The notes: generated by a model from the letters alone, not told the origin. Counted from the first letter of the stretch, positions 29,868-39,758 are shown. The stretch is DNA of 64,000 nt from Emiliania huxleyi CCMP1516 (GCF_000372725.1 NW_005200784.1:240847-304846), one strand, 5' to 3'. Translations and numbers: made by a program.

Positions 29868-32516
29868 TCACCGGGCGCACGAGGTTTGCACCGCCGCCCG
29901 CAGCCGCCTGAACCGGCCCAGCTCCTCGTCGAACGCGCGCGCCCCGTCGGGCCCGGCCCATGCCGCATCGATGCGCCGCCAGAGCGTCGCGTTGAAGTGT
30001 ACGTACGCGAGCGAGTCGAGCCAGTTCGCGCGCAGCAGCGAGTCGAGCTCGTGTGGCCAAAGCCACGGCGCGTCGAGCCCCTCGCGCAGGAGCGACGCCG
30101 CGGGCCAGCCGCGTGCGCCGGCGAGCAGCGAGCCGTTGGCGGCCGCGCGCGCGGCCGGAGCGTCGTCGTAGGCGTGTCTCGTGGCGGCGGCGCGGCGCCG
30201 CTTTTGCGAGAGGTAGACCAGCTCGGTCAGGGGCCAGCCGTGCAGCTTGCCCAGCAGCAGCAGCGACGCGTCGAGATGCTCCGTGAGGGCAACCAGCTCG
30301 AACTTGGCGCTGAGGGCGCCCAGCCAGCGCAACGCCGACACGGCTCCCGCCTCACTCGCAAGCATCGCCCTGTAGTCGTCGGCGAGCGGCGCCGGCTCGG
30401 TGGCGCCATCGCCCCAGCCGAGCGTGTTCGGGACCGACTCGCGCACATACCGAAAGTCGAGCAGCGGGCCGCGGTACCTGGCGGTCGGAGCAGAGGCGTG
30501 CGGCGGACAGGTGCACGGAGCGTGCGGCAGAGAAGCGCATCCGCGCGCCTCGCTCCGCAGCCGACCGGCCTCCCCGCCGCCCCTCCGCTGTGCCGCCACC
30601 GCCGCCGGCCCCTCGGCGTCTCCTCGAGCCGTGCCTGCAGACTCCTCCTCGCCGCCTGCATCGCGGCGGCTGCCTCGGCGTCTGGCGGCGGGCCTACAGC
30701 AGCCCTGTCACGCTCAATGCAGCCGAGGACATGCTCGTGTAGTGCCTCGGCACCCGTCGGCGGGCCGGCGGCGGAGATCGCGTCGAGATCAGAGAGCTGG
30801 GCGCGGGTGCGGTCCAGGAGGGTGGCTTGGTTGTCGATGCTGGTGCCGAGGAGGCAGCGCGTCGTGGTGGCGAGCATGCCGTAGCGGGGGGCGGACTCGT
30901 TGAGGCACCGCCTGTCACCAACCGCGTGCTGCCCCTCAGAGCAACCTGCCATCGCGCCGCCTCGCCCCCTCGCGGCGCTGCGGCGCCACGAAAAGTCGAA
31001 GTCTCGCTCGCAAGTCCGCCCGTGGCAGCGGCCGCCGCTCTCGCGGCGCGTGCGCTTGCAAGGCACGCCCGTCCGCTGCGGGATGCTGAACTGCTCGAGC
31101 GCGGACGTGAAGCGCGACGGCGGCCAGCGCACGGCGGTGAGCAGCATTCCGCCTCCGACAGTGGAGCGGTACGCCTGAGAGGCGGCGCACGGGGACAGGC
31201 GTTGCGGGAGGGACGGCGGGGGACAGCGCGGTGCAGCAAGTGGCCTCGGTCGCTGCCGCCGGCGCCTCCGCCTCGGCGATGCCGTCGATGCACCTCGAGA
31301 GGAGCTCGCGCGCGGCGGCGGAGGCGAGGAGGCGCGAGGCGGCGCCTGCTCATTAAGTCACTACCTCATAATTAATTCAGGCGAGGAGGCGCGAGGAGGC
31401 GCCTACCGCCGAGTGCCACACCCGGCCACCACCCGGCCACCAGCCGCACAAGGGGGGGGAGGGGAGGGGAGGCGGCGCGCCGTCCTCTCGGCGCATGGCG
31501 TCGACGAAGGAGGCGCACGGGGCGGGTAGGTCGCGCAGCGCGGCGCCTACGGCTCGCGCGCCGGCGTGTACAGTGCACGGCTTCCCTCTGGCGTCCCTCC
31601 GCCTCGAGGCAGACCCGGTCGTGCGGCGCCCGAGGAGCCGCCTGCGCCCGAGGACGCGAGGAGTGGCTGCAGGCGCGAGTGGTCGACCACGAGGCCAAAG
31701 GGCTTCGGCGCCGGCACGCCGCCGCTGGCCTGGTCGGAGAGGAAGGCAGCGCCGCACTCCTTGAATGTGTGGCTCTCGTACAGGCAGTCGGTCGGCCTGG
31801 CCCACTTCTCCTTGAAGGCGAGGTGCGGCTCGAGCGACGGGAGCGGGTGCGGCACCGCGCGCGCGTTGACCGCGACGTCGAGGCCGCGGCTGTCTGCGCG
31901 GCGCTGCAGCAGCGAGGCGAGGGTCGAGGAGCCCGTCTTGTACGTCTTGACGAAGGCCGAGCGGCCGCCGCCCGCGCTCACGTTGCCACCGAAGACCAGA
32001 GGTTGGCTGCACGCCTGCGGAGGAGCACACGCACGCACCTGGCGGGAGGCTGGCTCTCGCGCGGCTGTCGGGAGGTTGGCGAGCTGGCTGTCGGGAGGCT
32101 CTACCCGCACACACCTGCGGCAGCTCGACCGGCTCCGCCCCGACGCCGGCAAAGAGGCGGTCTCCGGCCGAGGTGCAGACTACGGTGCTGCGGCCGATCA
32201 GCGGCAGCGCGACGCTCAGCCGTGTGAGCAGCGGACCCTCACCGCCTCCTCCACTGACTTCGCAAGGGCCGTCGAGGCAGAAGCCGTACACGCCGTGGGC
32301 GAGGGCGTGGCCGGCCGAGACGAACCAGCCGGCGGCCTCCGCTGCGCCGCCGGCGCCGCCAAACACGGCGACCGGCAGGCAGGAGTCACTGGCGGCGTCG
32401 GCGTCGGAGCAGGCGACGAGGCGGAGGTGCAGTCCCCGGAGCGGAGATGCCTGAGCGCGAATTTCGACCCAGCCGTCGCCTGCGCCGTCGAGAACGGCGG
32501 ACAGCGCGATAGACAT
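29868..32516 (-). CDS. Gal3ST-family carbohydrate sulfotransferase
   Basis: Six exons (32516-32115, 32014-31648, 31546-31481, 31345-31266, 31174-30618, 30477-29868) join in frame to 693 residues; five introns, one GT and four GC donors. The 5'-phosphosulfate-binding loop FVKTYKTGSSTL (exon 2) is the Gal3ST-type PAPS motif. MLLTAVRWPPSRFTSALEQF (exon 5) matches the 3'-phosphate region, where the family has a Leu-Arg-Asp-Pro-x-x-Arg-Phe pattern. FELVALTEHLDASLLLLGKLHGW (exon 6; split for length) and a Tyr/Asn-rich C-terminus complete the domain. The first ~135 residues form a separate beta-rich domain. Haptophytes coat cells with sulfated polysaccharides, so Golgi modification of such glycans is a plausible role. 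No N-terminal anchor was seen, so a first exon may be missing. Confidence 0.8.
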
Positions 32517-32866
32517 CTATTCGTGAATGTGGCCGAGGCGCGAGACACGACCGGGTGTTGGAGCGCGCGCGTGAGCAAAGCTCACACAAAAAACACAGAG
32601 AGGGAAAGCTCAAGCTCAGACAGTCGAGAAAGGGATAGACCGCAACGACAGTCAGAAGTCAGCGCTGGGAAAGCTTATTTTTGTGAACACGCCCCTTTCG
32701 AAGACATCCACCGGCGAGGGCAAGAGCCAACACAAAAACACAAGGAAGCGCTCACGGAAGAAGAAAGGGTATTTTTGTCGACTCACACGCAGAGATGTGA
32801 GCACGCCCTTGCCGAACTTTTCTCAAAGAGCGTCGCGGGCAGCATACCCAGTCCCTCAAAAGCCGC
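32517..32866. other. Divergent promoter region
   Basis: 350 bp between the divergent sulfotransferase and helical-repeat genes. Contains two GGCAAGAGC / TATTTTTGT phrases in near-repeat: ACGCC...ACAAAAACACA and TATTTTTGTGAACACGCCC / TATTTTTGTCGACTCACAC. No TATA box close to the plus ATG. Confidence 0.35.
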
Positions 32867-33604
32867 ATGTACATGCGTCGTCCGAGTGGCATCGCCGCCG
32901 CAAAGATTCTTCAGACGGTACGCGCCTGCCTCGGCCAGGGCAAGCGGCTCGACGACATCCTCGACCGGAACGCTGCGGCGTGGGCGGTGCCGCTGAAGCC
33001 ACCCGGCGGCGAGGCTGCTGTCGCGTCCGCCGGCTCCGCTGCCGACGGCGGCAATGGCGGCGGCGGCAAGCGGCCGATCGCGCGCCTGCTCTCGCAGCTG
33101 CTCACGCTCGACCACATGCAGGAGGCGTGGGGCGTCTGGGAGTGGCTTCAGCGCCATCCGGACCCGGCGTTACGCCCGAGCCGGTCCGAGTACCTGCTGA
33201 TGATGCGTGGGCTCAACTGCCGGGTGAGCCCCGACTCCGCGGAGAGCACGCTCCAGCTCTTCGCGGCGGCGGAGCGCCGCTGGGGCGCGGACGCCGCCGG
33301 CTACGCCTTCCACCACCAGGCAAGGCGCGAGGCGGCGTGCGCACACGGCTCGCTCGGCCAGTTCCGCGAGGCGCTGCAGCAGCTCGAGACGATCCGAGCG
33401 GACCTCGAGGCGGGTGGCGGGGGAGGCGGGGCGGCTGGCGGCGACGGAACGGAGCGCTGGTCTGCCGGCCGGCGGGGATGGCCGGGGCTGGAGGATGAGA
33501 TCGCCCACTACCGCGCCCTCATCGCACTGTCGGGAGCTTGCGACGAGCACGACTACGAGGCGGGGACGGAGAGGAGGTCCGGCAAAGATGAGATGCGTAC
33601 TTAA
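32867..33604 (+). CDS. Helical-repeat (PPR/TPR-like) protein
   Basis: Single exon, 245 residues. Predicted helices pair as in pentatricopeptide/TPR arrays: RLLSQLLTLDHMQEAWGVWEW, SEYLLMMRGLN...STLQLFAAAERRWG and REACAHGSLGQFREALQQLE. Asp/Asn-rich loops and a Gly-rich insertion separate them. No catalytic motif. The first 20 residues are basic and could be an organelle-targeting peptide, and PPR proteins usually act on organellar RNA, but repeat assignment is by eye only. Confidence 0.5.
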   Translation: MYMRRPSGIAAAKILQTVRACLGQGKRLDDILDRNAAAWAVPLKPPGGEAAVASAGSAADGGNGGGGKRPIARLLSQLLTLDHMQEAWGVWEWLQRHPDPALRPSRSEYLLMMRGLNCRVSPDSAESTLQLFAAAERRWGADAAGYAFHHQARREAACAHGSLGQFREALQQLETIRADLEAGGGGGGAAGGDGTERWSAGRRGWPGLEDEIAHYRALIALSGACDEHDYEAGTERRSGKDEMRT

Positions 33605-33725
33605 AGGCGGCATGTTCAAAACGTGTAGAGTCTTCAGCGATAGACTCAAGTGTGTCCGAAAGCCTCACAACACCGCGAGGAGGCGAGCGCGCGCTGCGAG
33701 AGCGAGAGCGGCCTGCGAGCAAACA

Positions 33726-34475
33726 CTAGTGGGCCCCGAAGATTGGCTGACCCCACAAACCCTCCTGCACAGCGAAGCCGGTGATGGCGAGCATCGCGAG
33801 CCTGCCGTTGTAGATCTCGTTCGAGCGCTGGTCGAGGCCCGCGGGAAACTTGGCCTCCAGGTCGAGCGGATCGAAGCCGAGATCGCCCGGGACGTACTTC
33901 TGGGCGGGCGGGGACAGGAAGGTCTGAAAGACCGTATCGGTCGACTGCAGCTCGATGTAGGCGGCAGCGCCGAGCACGAGCAGCATGAACGGCGCGTAGG
34001 CGGACAGCCCGTTGACGAGGACGGGCGCACGGCCGTCGGTGAAATCGAGAGCATGGAACGGGAGGCTCGACTGCAGCATCTCGGCCAGCGACCAGCCGAC
34101 CACGGCGAGCATGGCGAGCCGCGAATGCTTCAGCTCCGCAGCCCGCATCCAGGCGAGCGTGAGCTCGGTCTCCTGGGGCGAGCGCGCCGCCATGATGGCC
34201 TGCCGCTCCGCCAGCGACCACGGAAAAAAGCACCAGGTGTCCAGGATGCTGCCCTTGCAGGGATAGTCCACGTTGTGGTCCTCCACGCCCGGAGGCAGGG
34301 CGAGGGCCGCGAGGCAGAGCGGGTCGCAGCCCGCGTCGGCCGGCAAGGAGCCGTCGAGGTAAGCGGGCGCAGTCACCCCGGGCCTGTACGTGGCCTCGCG
34401 CATGGTGGCGGACGGCGCGCGGGCGGTAGTCGCCGAGTGCAGGGCGAGCGGCGACGTGAAGTGCATTGACAGCAT
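33726..34475 (-). CDS. Fucoxanthin chlorophyll a/c light-harvesting protein
   Basis: 249 residues, single coding exon. Helix 1 has ELKHSRLAMLAVVGW, a variant of ExxHxR that ligates chlorophyll. Helix 2 is APFMLLVLGAAAYIELQ. Helix 3 has NEIYNGRLAMLAITGF, the second chlorophyll-ligand motif. The stroma-side LGFDPLDL and a Gly-Gln-Pro-Ile-Phe-Gly tail are typical of FCP/LHCF proteins. It would sit in the thylakoid membrane of a red-lineage plastid. The first ~35 residues form a targeting leader. A consensus donor (GTAAGT) with two GGAAAGTTCCC units lies 12-50 nt upstream of the ATG and may be a 5'-UTR intron. Confidence 0.9.
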   Translation of the reverse strand: MLSMHFTSPLALHSATTARAPSATMREATYRPGVTAPAYLDGSLPADAGCDPLCLAALALPPGVEDHNVDYPCKGSILDTWCFFPWSLAERQAIMAARSPQETELTLAWMRAAELKHSRLAMLAVVGWSLAEMLQSSLPFHALDFTDGRAPVLVNGLSAYAPFMLLVLGAAAYIELQSTDTVFQTFLSPPAQKYVPGDLGFDPLDLEAKFPAGLDQRSNEIYNGRLAMLAITGFAVQEGLWGQPIFGAH

Positions 34476-34799
34476 TGTTCTGACACCGCCCTGAACTTTC
34501 AGGGAACTTTCCGGGAACTTACTTTGATAAAACGTGCAGTTTCTCTGTGTTGCTGGTCCATGTTCTCCCCTTTTCTCGTTTTTACTTACACAGATCCTTC
34601 TCCGCGCGCTCGATTTGTTTTGCTCGCGGCCGCTCTTCACATAAACGCACAACCCCGGGCCCGAAATCGCACACACACCGACAGTCAGACATGCAACACG
34701 GGGTCCCAGGGAAGGCGAGCAAAAACCTTATCGTGCGCGCTAGACGCCGACTCGGAGGCCGCACCGGTCATGCGCGCAGCCGGAGAGAGAGGGAGGCGC

Positions 34800-35076
34800 T
34801 CAATCGCCGAACTCGTCGGCGAGCGCCTCCAGCGTCTCCGCTTCGTACGCATCCTCCTCCCAGCAATTGCGCGCCTCCTCCACCCCCGCGCCCGCGCCCG
34901 CAGCGTCCGTGCCCGCGAGGATGGCAGCGACGCGCTCCCTCTGCCGAGCCTTCGCCTCCGCCTTCGCCTCCTGGGGCGTCCGCCTCCATGACCCGCACCA
35001 CCTGCTCCCTCCACACGGCGACCCGCCCGGCCAGCTGGAGGAAGGCGTCCGACGACAGCGGGAGCGCGCTCTCAGC
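34800..35076 (-). CDS. Short charged protein, last two exons
   Basis: Exons 35076-35002 and 34970-34800 read AESALPLSSDAFLQLAGRVAVWREQ, then EAKAEAKARQRERVAAIL and an acidic C-terminus ETLEALADEFGD (sequence split for length). The frame changes between them; a 31-nt GT...AG segment (34971-35001) restores it, but that is very short for an intron. The 5' exon with the start codon was not found. Looks like a helical, possibly coiled-coil, adaptor. No family recognised. Confidence 0.45.
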
Positions 35077-35401
35077 CTGCGTGTTGCGCCTGGCCCTAGG
35101 GCAAATCTGGCCCTGCGCGACCGCCGCAGCTCCAGCTCTTCACAGCCTTGTTATTGAGAAGAAAATAGAGAGATCACTCTGTGTGACACATTTCTTGTTG
35201 GCTTCTAAAAATCTCGAAGAAAATACGTCCTAGGAATCTTATGTTCACACAAAAACAACACCACAAACGCCCAACCAAGACGGTGCTCTTCACTCCGCTC
35301 CGGCGCGCCTTCTGTGCGTCGGGGCTGCTACAATTTTGCCCGTCATCGTGACTTTGCACGCCCGTTCCGCCTCTCAGTCTGCCGTACTCCAGTCGCATCG
35401 C

Positions 35402-36796
35402 ATGCAAATCGTCGGTCACCGTGGAGCTTCGGCTGTCGCGCCCGAGAACACACTCGCGGCGATTCGCTCGGCGCTGGAGACCGGCTACGGATTCGAAGTC
35501 GATCTCCAGCTCCTGCGGACCCAAGAGGTATGCCGGGACACTTCTTGCGACCACACTCTGCAACACGCACGGCACACTCGTGGTCGCGCTTCGCCGGAGA
35601 CCTAGCTACGCCCCGGCAGGTGGTTGTGCTCCACGACGAGACCCTCTGGCGCACGGCAACGGCGCACTCGTGGTCGAGCTGGCTGGGCGGCGTGGTGGAC
35701 AGCGGCGTCCTGCGGACGCCTGTCTCGGAGCTGAGTCTCGAGGAGGTGCGAGCGGTCGATGTCGGCGACGCTGCGAGGGTGCCCACCTTTGCCGAGGCGC
35801 TCTCGTTGCTCCGCCACCCTCCGCCGCTCAAGGGCGGAGGCGGAGGCGGAGGCGGAGGCGGAGGCGGAGGTGGAGGCGGGCCGCGGCTCGTCCACTGCTT
35901 CGCCGAGATCAAGGCGGAGGGTGCGGCTCCCGGCGCAGGCTTCGACGAGCGGCTGACGGCGGCGAGCGCGGCGGCCGTGGCGGAGAGCGGGGCCTCGCTG
36001 CGCCCGCGGCGCCCTCTCCTTCGGAGGGAGGGAGCTTGAACCCAATCCGTCTGGAGCAGGTGCTCCCGTCGCAGCTGTCGTGGATCTCCTTCTCCCTCGG
36101 CCGCTGCGTCGACCTGCCTCTGCGCCTCACCGCCCTCCCGTATAGCGATCGGGACTCTCCCGCAGGCGCCTGCGTCGACATCAAGCGGCGCCTGCCGCAG
36201 CACTCCGCCTTCCTCGTCGCGTACGTCGGCAGCGCGGCGGACGCGTGGGCGGTGGCGAGGACGGCGCACAGATCGAAGCTCGACGGCCACCAGCCACTCT
36301 CCCGCCCCGCACAGAGAAGGCGCGGCGCTCACAGCGCTGGGTGTGAGGACAGGCATCGACCTCAACGCCGACCCGGCGGTGGTGAGCGCGGAGCTGGCGG
36401 AGTGGCTCCACGCGCGCGGCATGAGGCTCGCCGTGTGGGTCTGGAAGGCGCCATCACAAACTAGTAATCCTCCTCACCGGAGGAGGAGCGCTAATCATCG
36501 TTCGCCGTGTGGGTCTGGAAGGCGCCATCACAAACTAGTAATCCTCCTCACCGGAGGAGGAGCGCTAATCATCGTTCGCCGTGTGGGTCCGGAAGGCGCC
36601 CGCAGAGAACGACGTGCAGGAGGCGCGCCACGGCGGCGGTGCAGCGGGTGCTGCCGCCGCCGCCCGTCCCCTGACAGCGGGCGTGTGCGAGCAGGTGTGG
36701 GAGCACATGGACAGGTGCGGCGTCGACTACTTCACCTCGAACTTGCCGCTCGGGCTGCGGCGGTGGGACACGGAGCGAGGCTCGCCTGGGCCTTAG
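35402..36796 (+). CDS. Glycerophosphodiester phosphodiesterase (GDPD)
   Basis: Seven exons (35402-35527, 35620-35991, 36060-36099, 36166-36285, 36353-36447, 36596-36622, 36695-36796) join to 293 residues. Catalytic features: IVGHRGASAVAPENT, EVDLQ and VVVLHDETLWR, the His/Glu/Asp set of the GDPD TIM barrel. Later strands FAEIK and MRLAVWVWK follow. The enzyme hydrolyses glycerophosphodiesters to an alcohol and glycerol 3-phosphate. First intron GT-AG, the other five GC-AG. Intron 5 (36448-36595) consists of two tandem 74-bp units, and intron 3 is flanked by a duplication (see findings). A Gly-rich loop (GGA/GGC codons) is inserted around residue 115. Confidence 0.8.
36428..36600. repeat. 74-bp tandem repeat (2.3 copies) forming a GDPD intron
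   Basis: Units begin at 36428, 36502 and 36576 (TCGCCGTGTGGGTC). The third is cut after 25 bp, where the coding sequence continues. Each unit contains the hairpin CCTCCTCACCGGAGGAGG and a GCTAATC phrase. Confidence 0.95.
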
Positions 36797-37288
36797 TGAG
36801 GGACCTGCGGAGCTGAACCTGTAGCAGGGCCGGCTGTCGGCACGAGGTCCTCTAGGGCCAGGTTTGCAGTGACCCCACACGGCAGAAAGCGTGCGACAGA
36901 CTGTGACGGTCGATGTCGCGACACCGCGCGCATATTTGGATCTGCGCCATCTCCGCCCGCGTGTGCGTTTCGGGGTCGGCGTGTGGCCCGCTGTGCTCAG
37001 CTCACGCTCTGATATCTGATATCTCCTCTCTCCACTCCACTCTCCAGCACTCTCGCGCCCGGTGTCGTGTGTCGTCCTGTGTGTGCGCGCTAGGTGCGCA
37101 CGTCCCCATGTCCATGTGGCTGTCCGTAAAGCCGTACACCGTAGTCCGACCTCTGGGTGGCCTCCCAGGCGGCCTCGCGCTTTCTCGTTTTTATACCATA
37201 TACGGTACGCATTTGACGGTACGTACACGTGAAACGTATGTATGTACCTTCTCCACATTTTTTTCTGATCGGGGGGGGGGGGGATACT
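36797..37288. other. Intergenic region downstream of GDPD
   Basis: Contains a short ATCTGATATC palindrome (37010-37023) and a GTACGTACACGT / ACGTATGTATGTACC stretch (37213-37245), ending in a G-run. No gene seen. Confidence 0.4.
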
Positions 37289-38198
37289 GGTTGGGTAGTA
37301 GTCTAAGTTCTGAGCCTCGAGGCTGAGCGGGTCTAAGTGTGACTAGTCACGCTGGGGTGCTTACGCGGTCTAAGATCAGCGAGAGCCTCTTACATCGGCT
37401 AAGTCGGCCGTGGCACAGCCTGGGGCCAAGAGGCTCCCACCGTGATCAACGATACGGCGCTAGCCCCCAAATTTTCTTCGCCTGCGGCGGGCGCCTTCTA
37501 ATCCGGATCGATCCTTCTCATGCTCAGCAATCGCCGCCTCAGCATCCTCCTCTTCCGATTCTCGTTGCTCTTCTTGAGCGCAATCTTCAAGCCAAACAGT
37601 TCTCACAAATAGCCTCAAGCTCAAACAAACGCATGTCAAGGAAGCCTGTGTATGCTGGTCCTCTTTGAACGATCCGCGCGTGAGGTAGATCTAGCATAGG
37701 GCCTTGTTGGCAGCAGCCAGCTTGTTGCGCTGCTTCGTTGCGATGAGCTGATTGGGATCGCAGAAGTGCATGCCAAGCACCGCCACGATCTTGAAGCAGA
37801 ACACATCGCAACCGCATCGTCCGCACTGCCATCGGCATGCCGCGCCCGCCGCTTCGCCGCAGCCGCCTTAAGACACGCATAGCGGCAGCACATGGTACGG
37901 TGCGCGTACTTGAGCAGGAGTTGCGCGCCGCAAGTAGCGCACTGGCCCTGGGACAAGGCGATATGGCGTCGTGCGCGGCATACGTTGGTCGGGACGCGTC
38001 CAGGTATTTTTCGGGTAAACCTGGACTTTTGCAGGTATACCCGGGTTTTACCCGGAGTTGGCCTTGTGTCGTCTAAGTTCATGGCCCCCGACCATACAGC
38101 GTCTAAGTCCGAGCCCGGCTCCGTGCGGGGGCTAAGTTGAGCGCTCGCTCGCTGCAGAGGCTAAGTGTAGAGCGACCCTCTAGCCCTACTACCCAACC
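37289..38198. mobile_element. 910-bp element with 13-bp TIRs and CTAAGT modules
   Basis: GGTTGGGTAGTAG at 37289-37301 and its exact complement at 38186-38198 bound the element. Inside each end lie four direct modules of about 30 bp starting (G)YCTAAGT: at 37301, 37331, 37368, 37398 and at 38071, 38101, 38131, 38160. Most modules carry a short dyad (for example GAGCCTCGAGGCTGAGC, GTGACTAGTCAC, GAGCCCGGCTC). The centre holds a coding-like minus-strand stretch. No transposase recognised. Confidence 0.7.
37498..38000 (-). CDS. Cys-rich coding remnant inside the CTAAGT element
   Basis: Pieces in different minus frames read as protein: CATCGAQLLLKYAHRTMCC and CGRCGCDVFCFKIVAVLG, then IATKQRNKLAAANKALC and an acidic tail EESEEEDAEAAIAEHEKD-like or, alternatively, ELEAICENCLA. 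Cys pairs suggest a zinc ribbon. Splicing or decay is needed to connect the pieces, so it may be a captured host gene fragment. Boundaries approximate. Confidence 0.3.
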
Positions 38199-38382
38199 AT
38201 TGGGGGGATCGAATCAGGCCACGCACGTCAGGATACAGGAAATGATAAATATCTTAAATGTATGGTAAAATAAATGACAATTTGACGTCGACAACCCCCA
38301 AGATAAACAACCTCACAAGAGAACCGAACCACACACCCCTACCACATGGACATGCAGCCTTAAATCAAGAGAACGACCTCGC

Positions 38383-39758
38383 TCAATTCATCTCCTCGAT
38401 CAGCCCCAGCACCCTCGCCACCACTGCCTCGCGTGTGGGCGCCTCGACGGAGAAAGCATGCGGCACACCTTCCTCCACCGCCACCGCCACGCCCGCAGCC
38501 GCGGCGCGCGCCGCCGCCTCGCTCGGCGCCTAGTCGCACGCGTGCAGGGAGTGTGGAGAGATCCTGACCGCGGACAGCTGGCCGCCGCTGCTGCTCTCTG
38601 CGCCCATTCGTCCGTGTCGCCTTCCGCATACAGCAGCGCCTACAGGTGGTCTCGAGTGTCGCGGCGCATCACGAGCCACGCCGGCGCCTCTGCGGCAAGA
38701 GAAGGTCGCCAGCGCGCCCCCGCAGCGCTCCTTCAGCGCGGCGTAGTCGTACGGCTCGGCGAGCTCCCTCGCCTGGCGACACGCTCACAGGTGCAGCGGC
38801 AGAGGCTGTGAGAGAGAGCGCGCCGAGCTGCCTCGCCTCGTCGCGGAAGAGAGTCAGGATGTTGCGCACCGCGCCGAAGCGGGGCAGCGCGCGTGCCGTC
38901 AACGACACCATCTCGGGGCAGAAGCGGCGCACCTGGCGAGGGCGGCGGGGTGCGGGGAGGGGTCTGGAAAGGCCGCTGGAGGAGCGCCGGAGGGCGGGGT
39001 GGGCGGCGTGTCATGTGTGCGTGCGTGAGTACGCGTGTTCGTGCGTGTGTTCGCGTGCGAGCGTGCGAGCGTGCGAGCGTGCAGGCGTGCGTGCGTGCGT
39101 GCGAGCGTGCGTGTGTGCGTGCCACGTCTCGGCTGGGTCAGGGACGCACGTCGCTCGCTGCGAGCTTGAGGAGCCGCTCCGTGGCGAAGCGAGGGAGCAG
39201 CCCCACCAGGCCGGCGGCGCAGGAGAGGAAGAGGACGGCGGCGGGCGCCCACCAAGACGTCGCCGCCTCCGCCTTCGTCCGGACTAGCTCGGTGCGCTCG
39301 AGAAACGGCATCAGGCCAATCGAGCGGGTGGGCACGCCGCCAATGGCGCCGCGCCGCAGCCCCGCCCGCTGTGCGCCCGCAAAGGCGATGTAGGCGCCGA
39401 TCGAGTGACCGACGACCAGGAGCCGCGCCTCGCCACCCCATTCCTCAGCGCCAGCCTTGAGCTTTGCAACCTCACCCTCGAAAAATCGGTGCACGTGCTC
39501 GCACTGAGCTTCGAGCCCGTATGCGGCCATCGGCGGCTCGAGCGGCGCTGACCCGTGCCCCAGATAGCCAACGACGGCGGCAGTGGCGCCGAGCCGCTCG
39601 GCGAGCATCTCTGCCGTCGAGGTGTAGTAGCTCGCGACGCCGGGGTTGCCAGGCACGAATATGATGTGGGTGAGCGCGGCGCCCACAATACCGACGCGAG
39701 CCACCTCGGCCGGACCGGCACCACGCCGCTCCACCGAGAGCGTCGAGCTTAGTCGCAT
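38383..39758 (-). CDS. LDAH: Lipid droplet-associated hydrolase-like alpha/beta hydrolase, with one in-frame TAG
   Basis: Exons 39758-39150, 38932-38822, 38772-38718, 38689-38583 and 38529-38383 sum to 343 codons in one frame. Family hallmarks: FVPGNPGVASYYTSTAEML, the nucleophile elbow VVGHSIGAYIAF, and a C-terminal His in EEGVPHAFSV. The LDAH family acts at lipid droplets. Two oddities: the third intron would be only 28 nt (GC...AG, with a good CT-rich 3' end), and codon 38642-38640 is TAG between RRDTRDHL and ALLYAEGDTDEW, where the family continues. The TAG differs from CAG by one base. Either the allele is broken, the base is an error, or splicing differs. Confidence 0.7.

Noticed and set aside
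35421..36464. Single 347-codon ORF as the GDPD product
   Set aside because: It misses the catalytic strands EVDLQ and LHDE; the seven-exon join includes them and closes in frame.
36428..36600. Hammerhead-type ribozyme in the 74-bp unit
   Set aside because: The hairpin is present, but the conserved CTGATGA and GAAA core elements are not.
37301..38165. CTAAGT modules as a CRISPR array
   Set aside because: Only 6-8 bp are shared per module, spacers contain dyads, the genome is eukaryotic, and the modules lie in two blocks inside an inverted-repeat element.
38258..38533. 91-codon plus ORF after the CTAAGT element
   Set aside because: Its second half is antisense to the last LDAH exon and the first half has no coding features.
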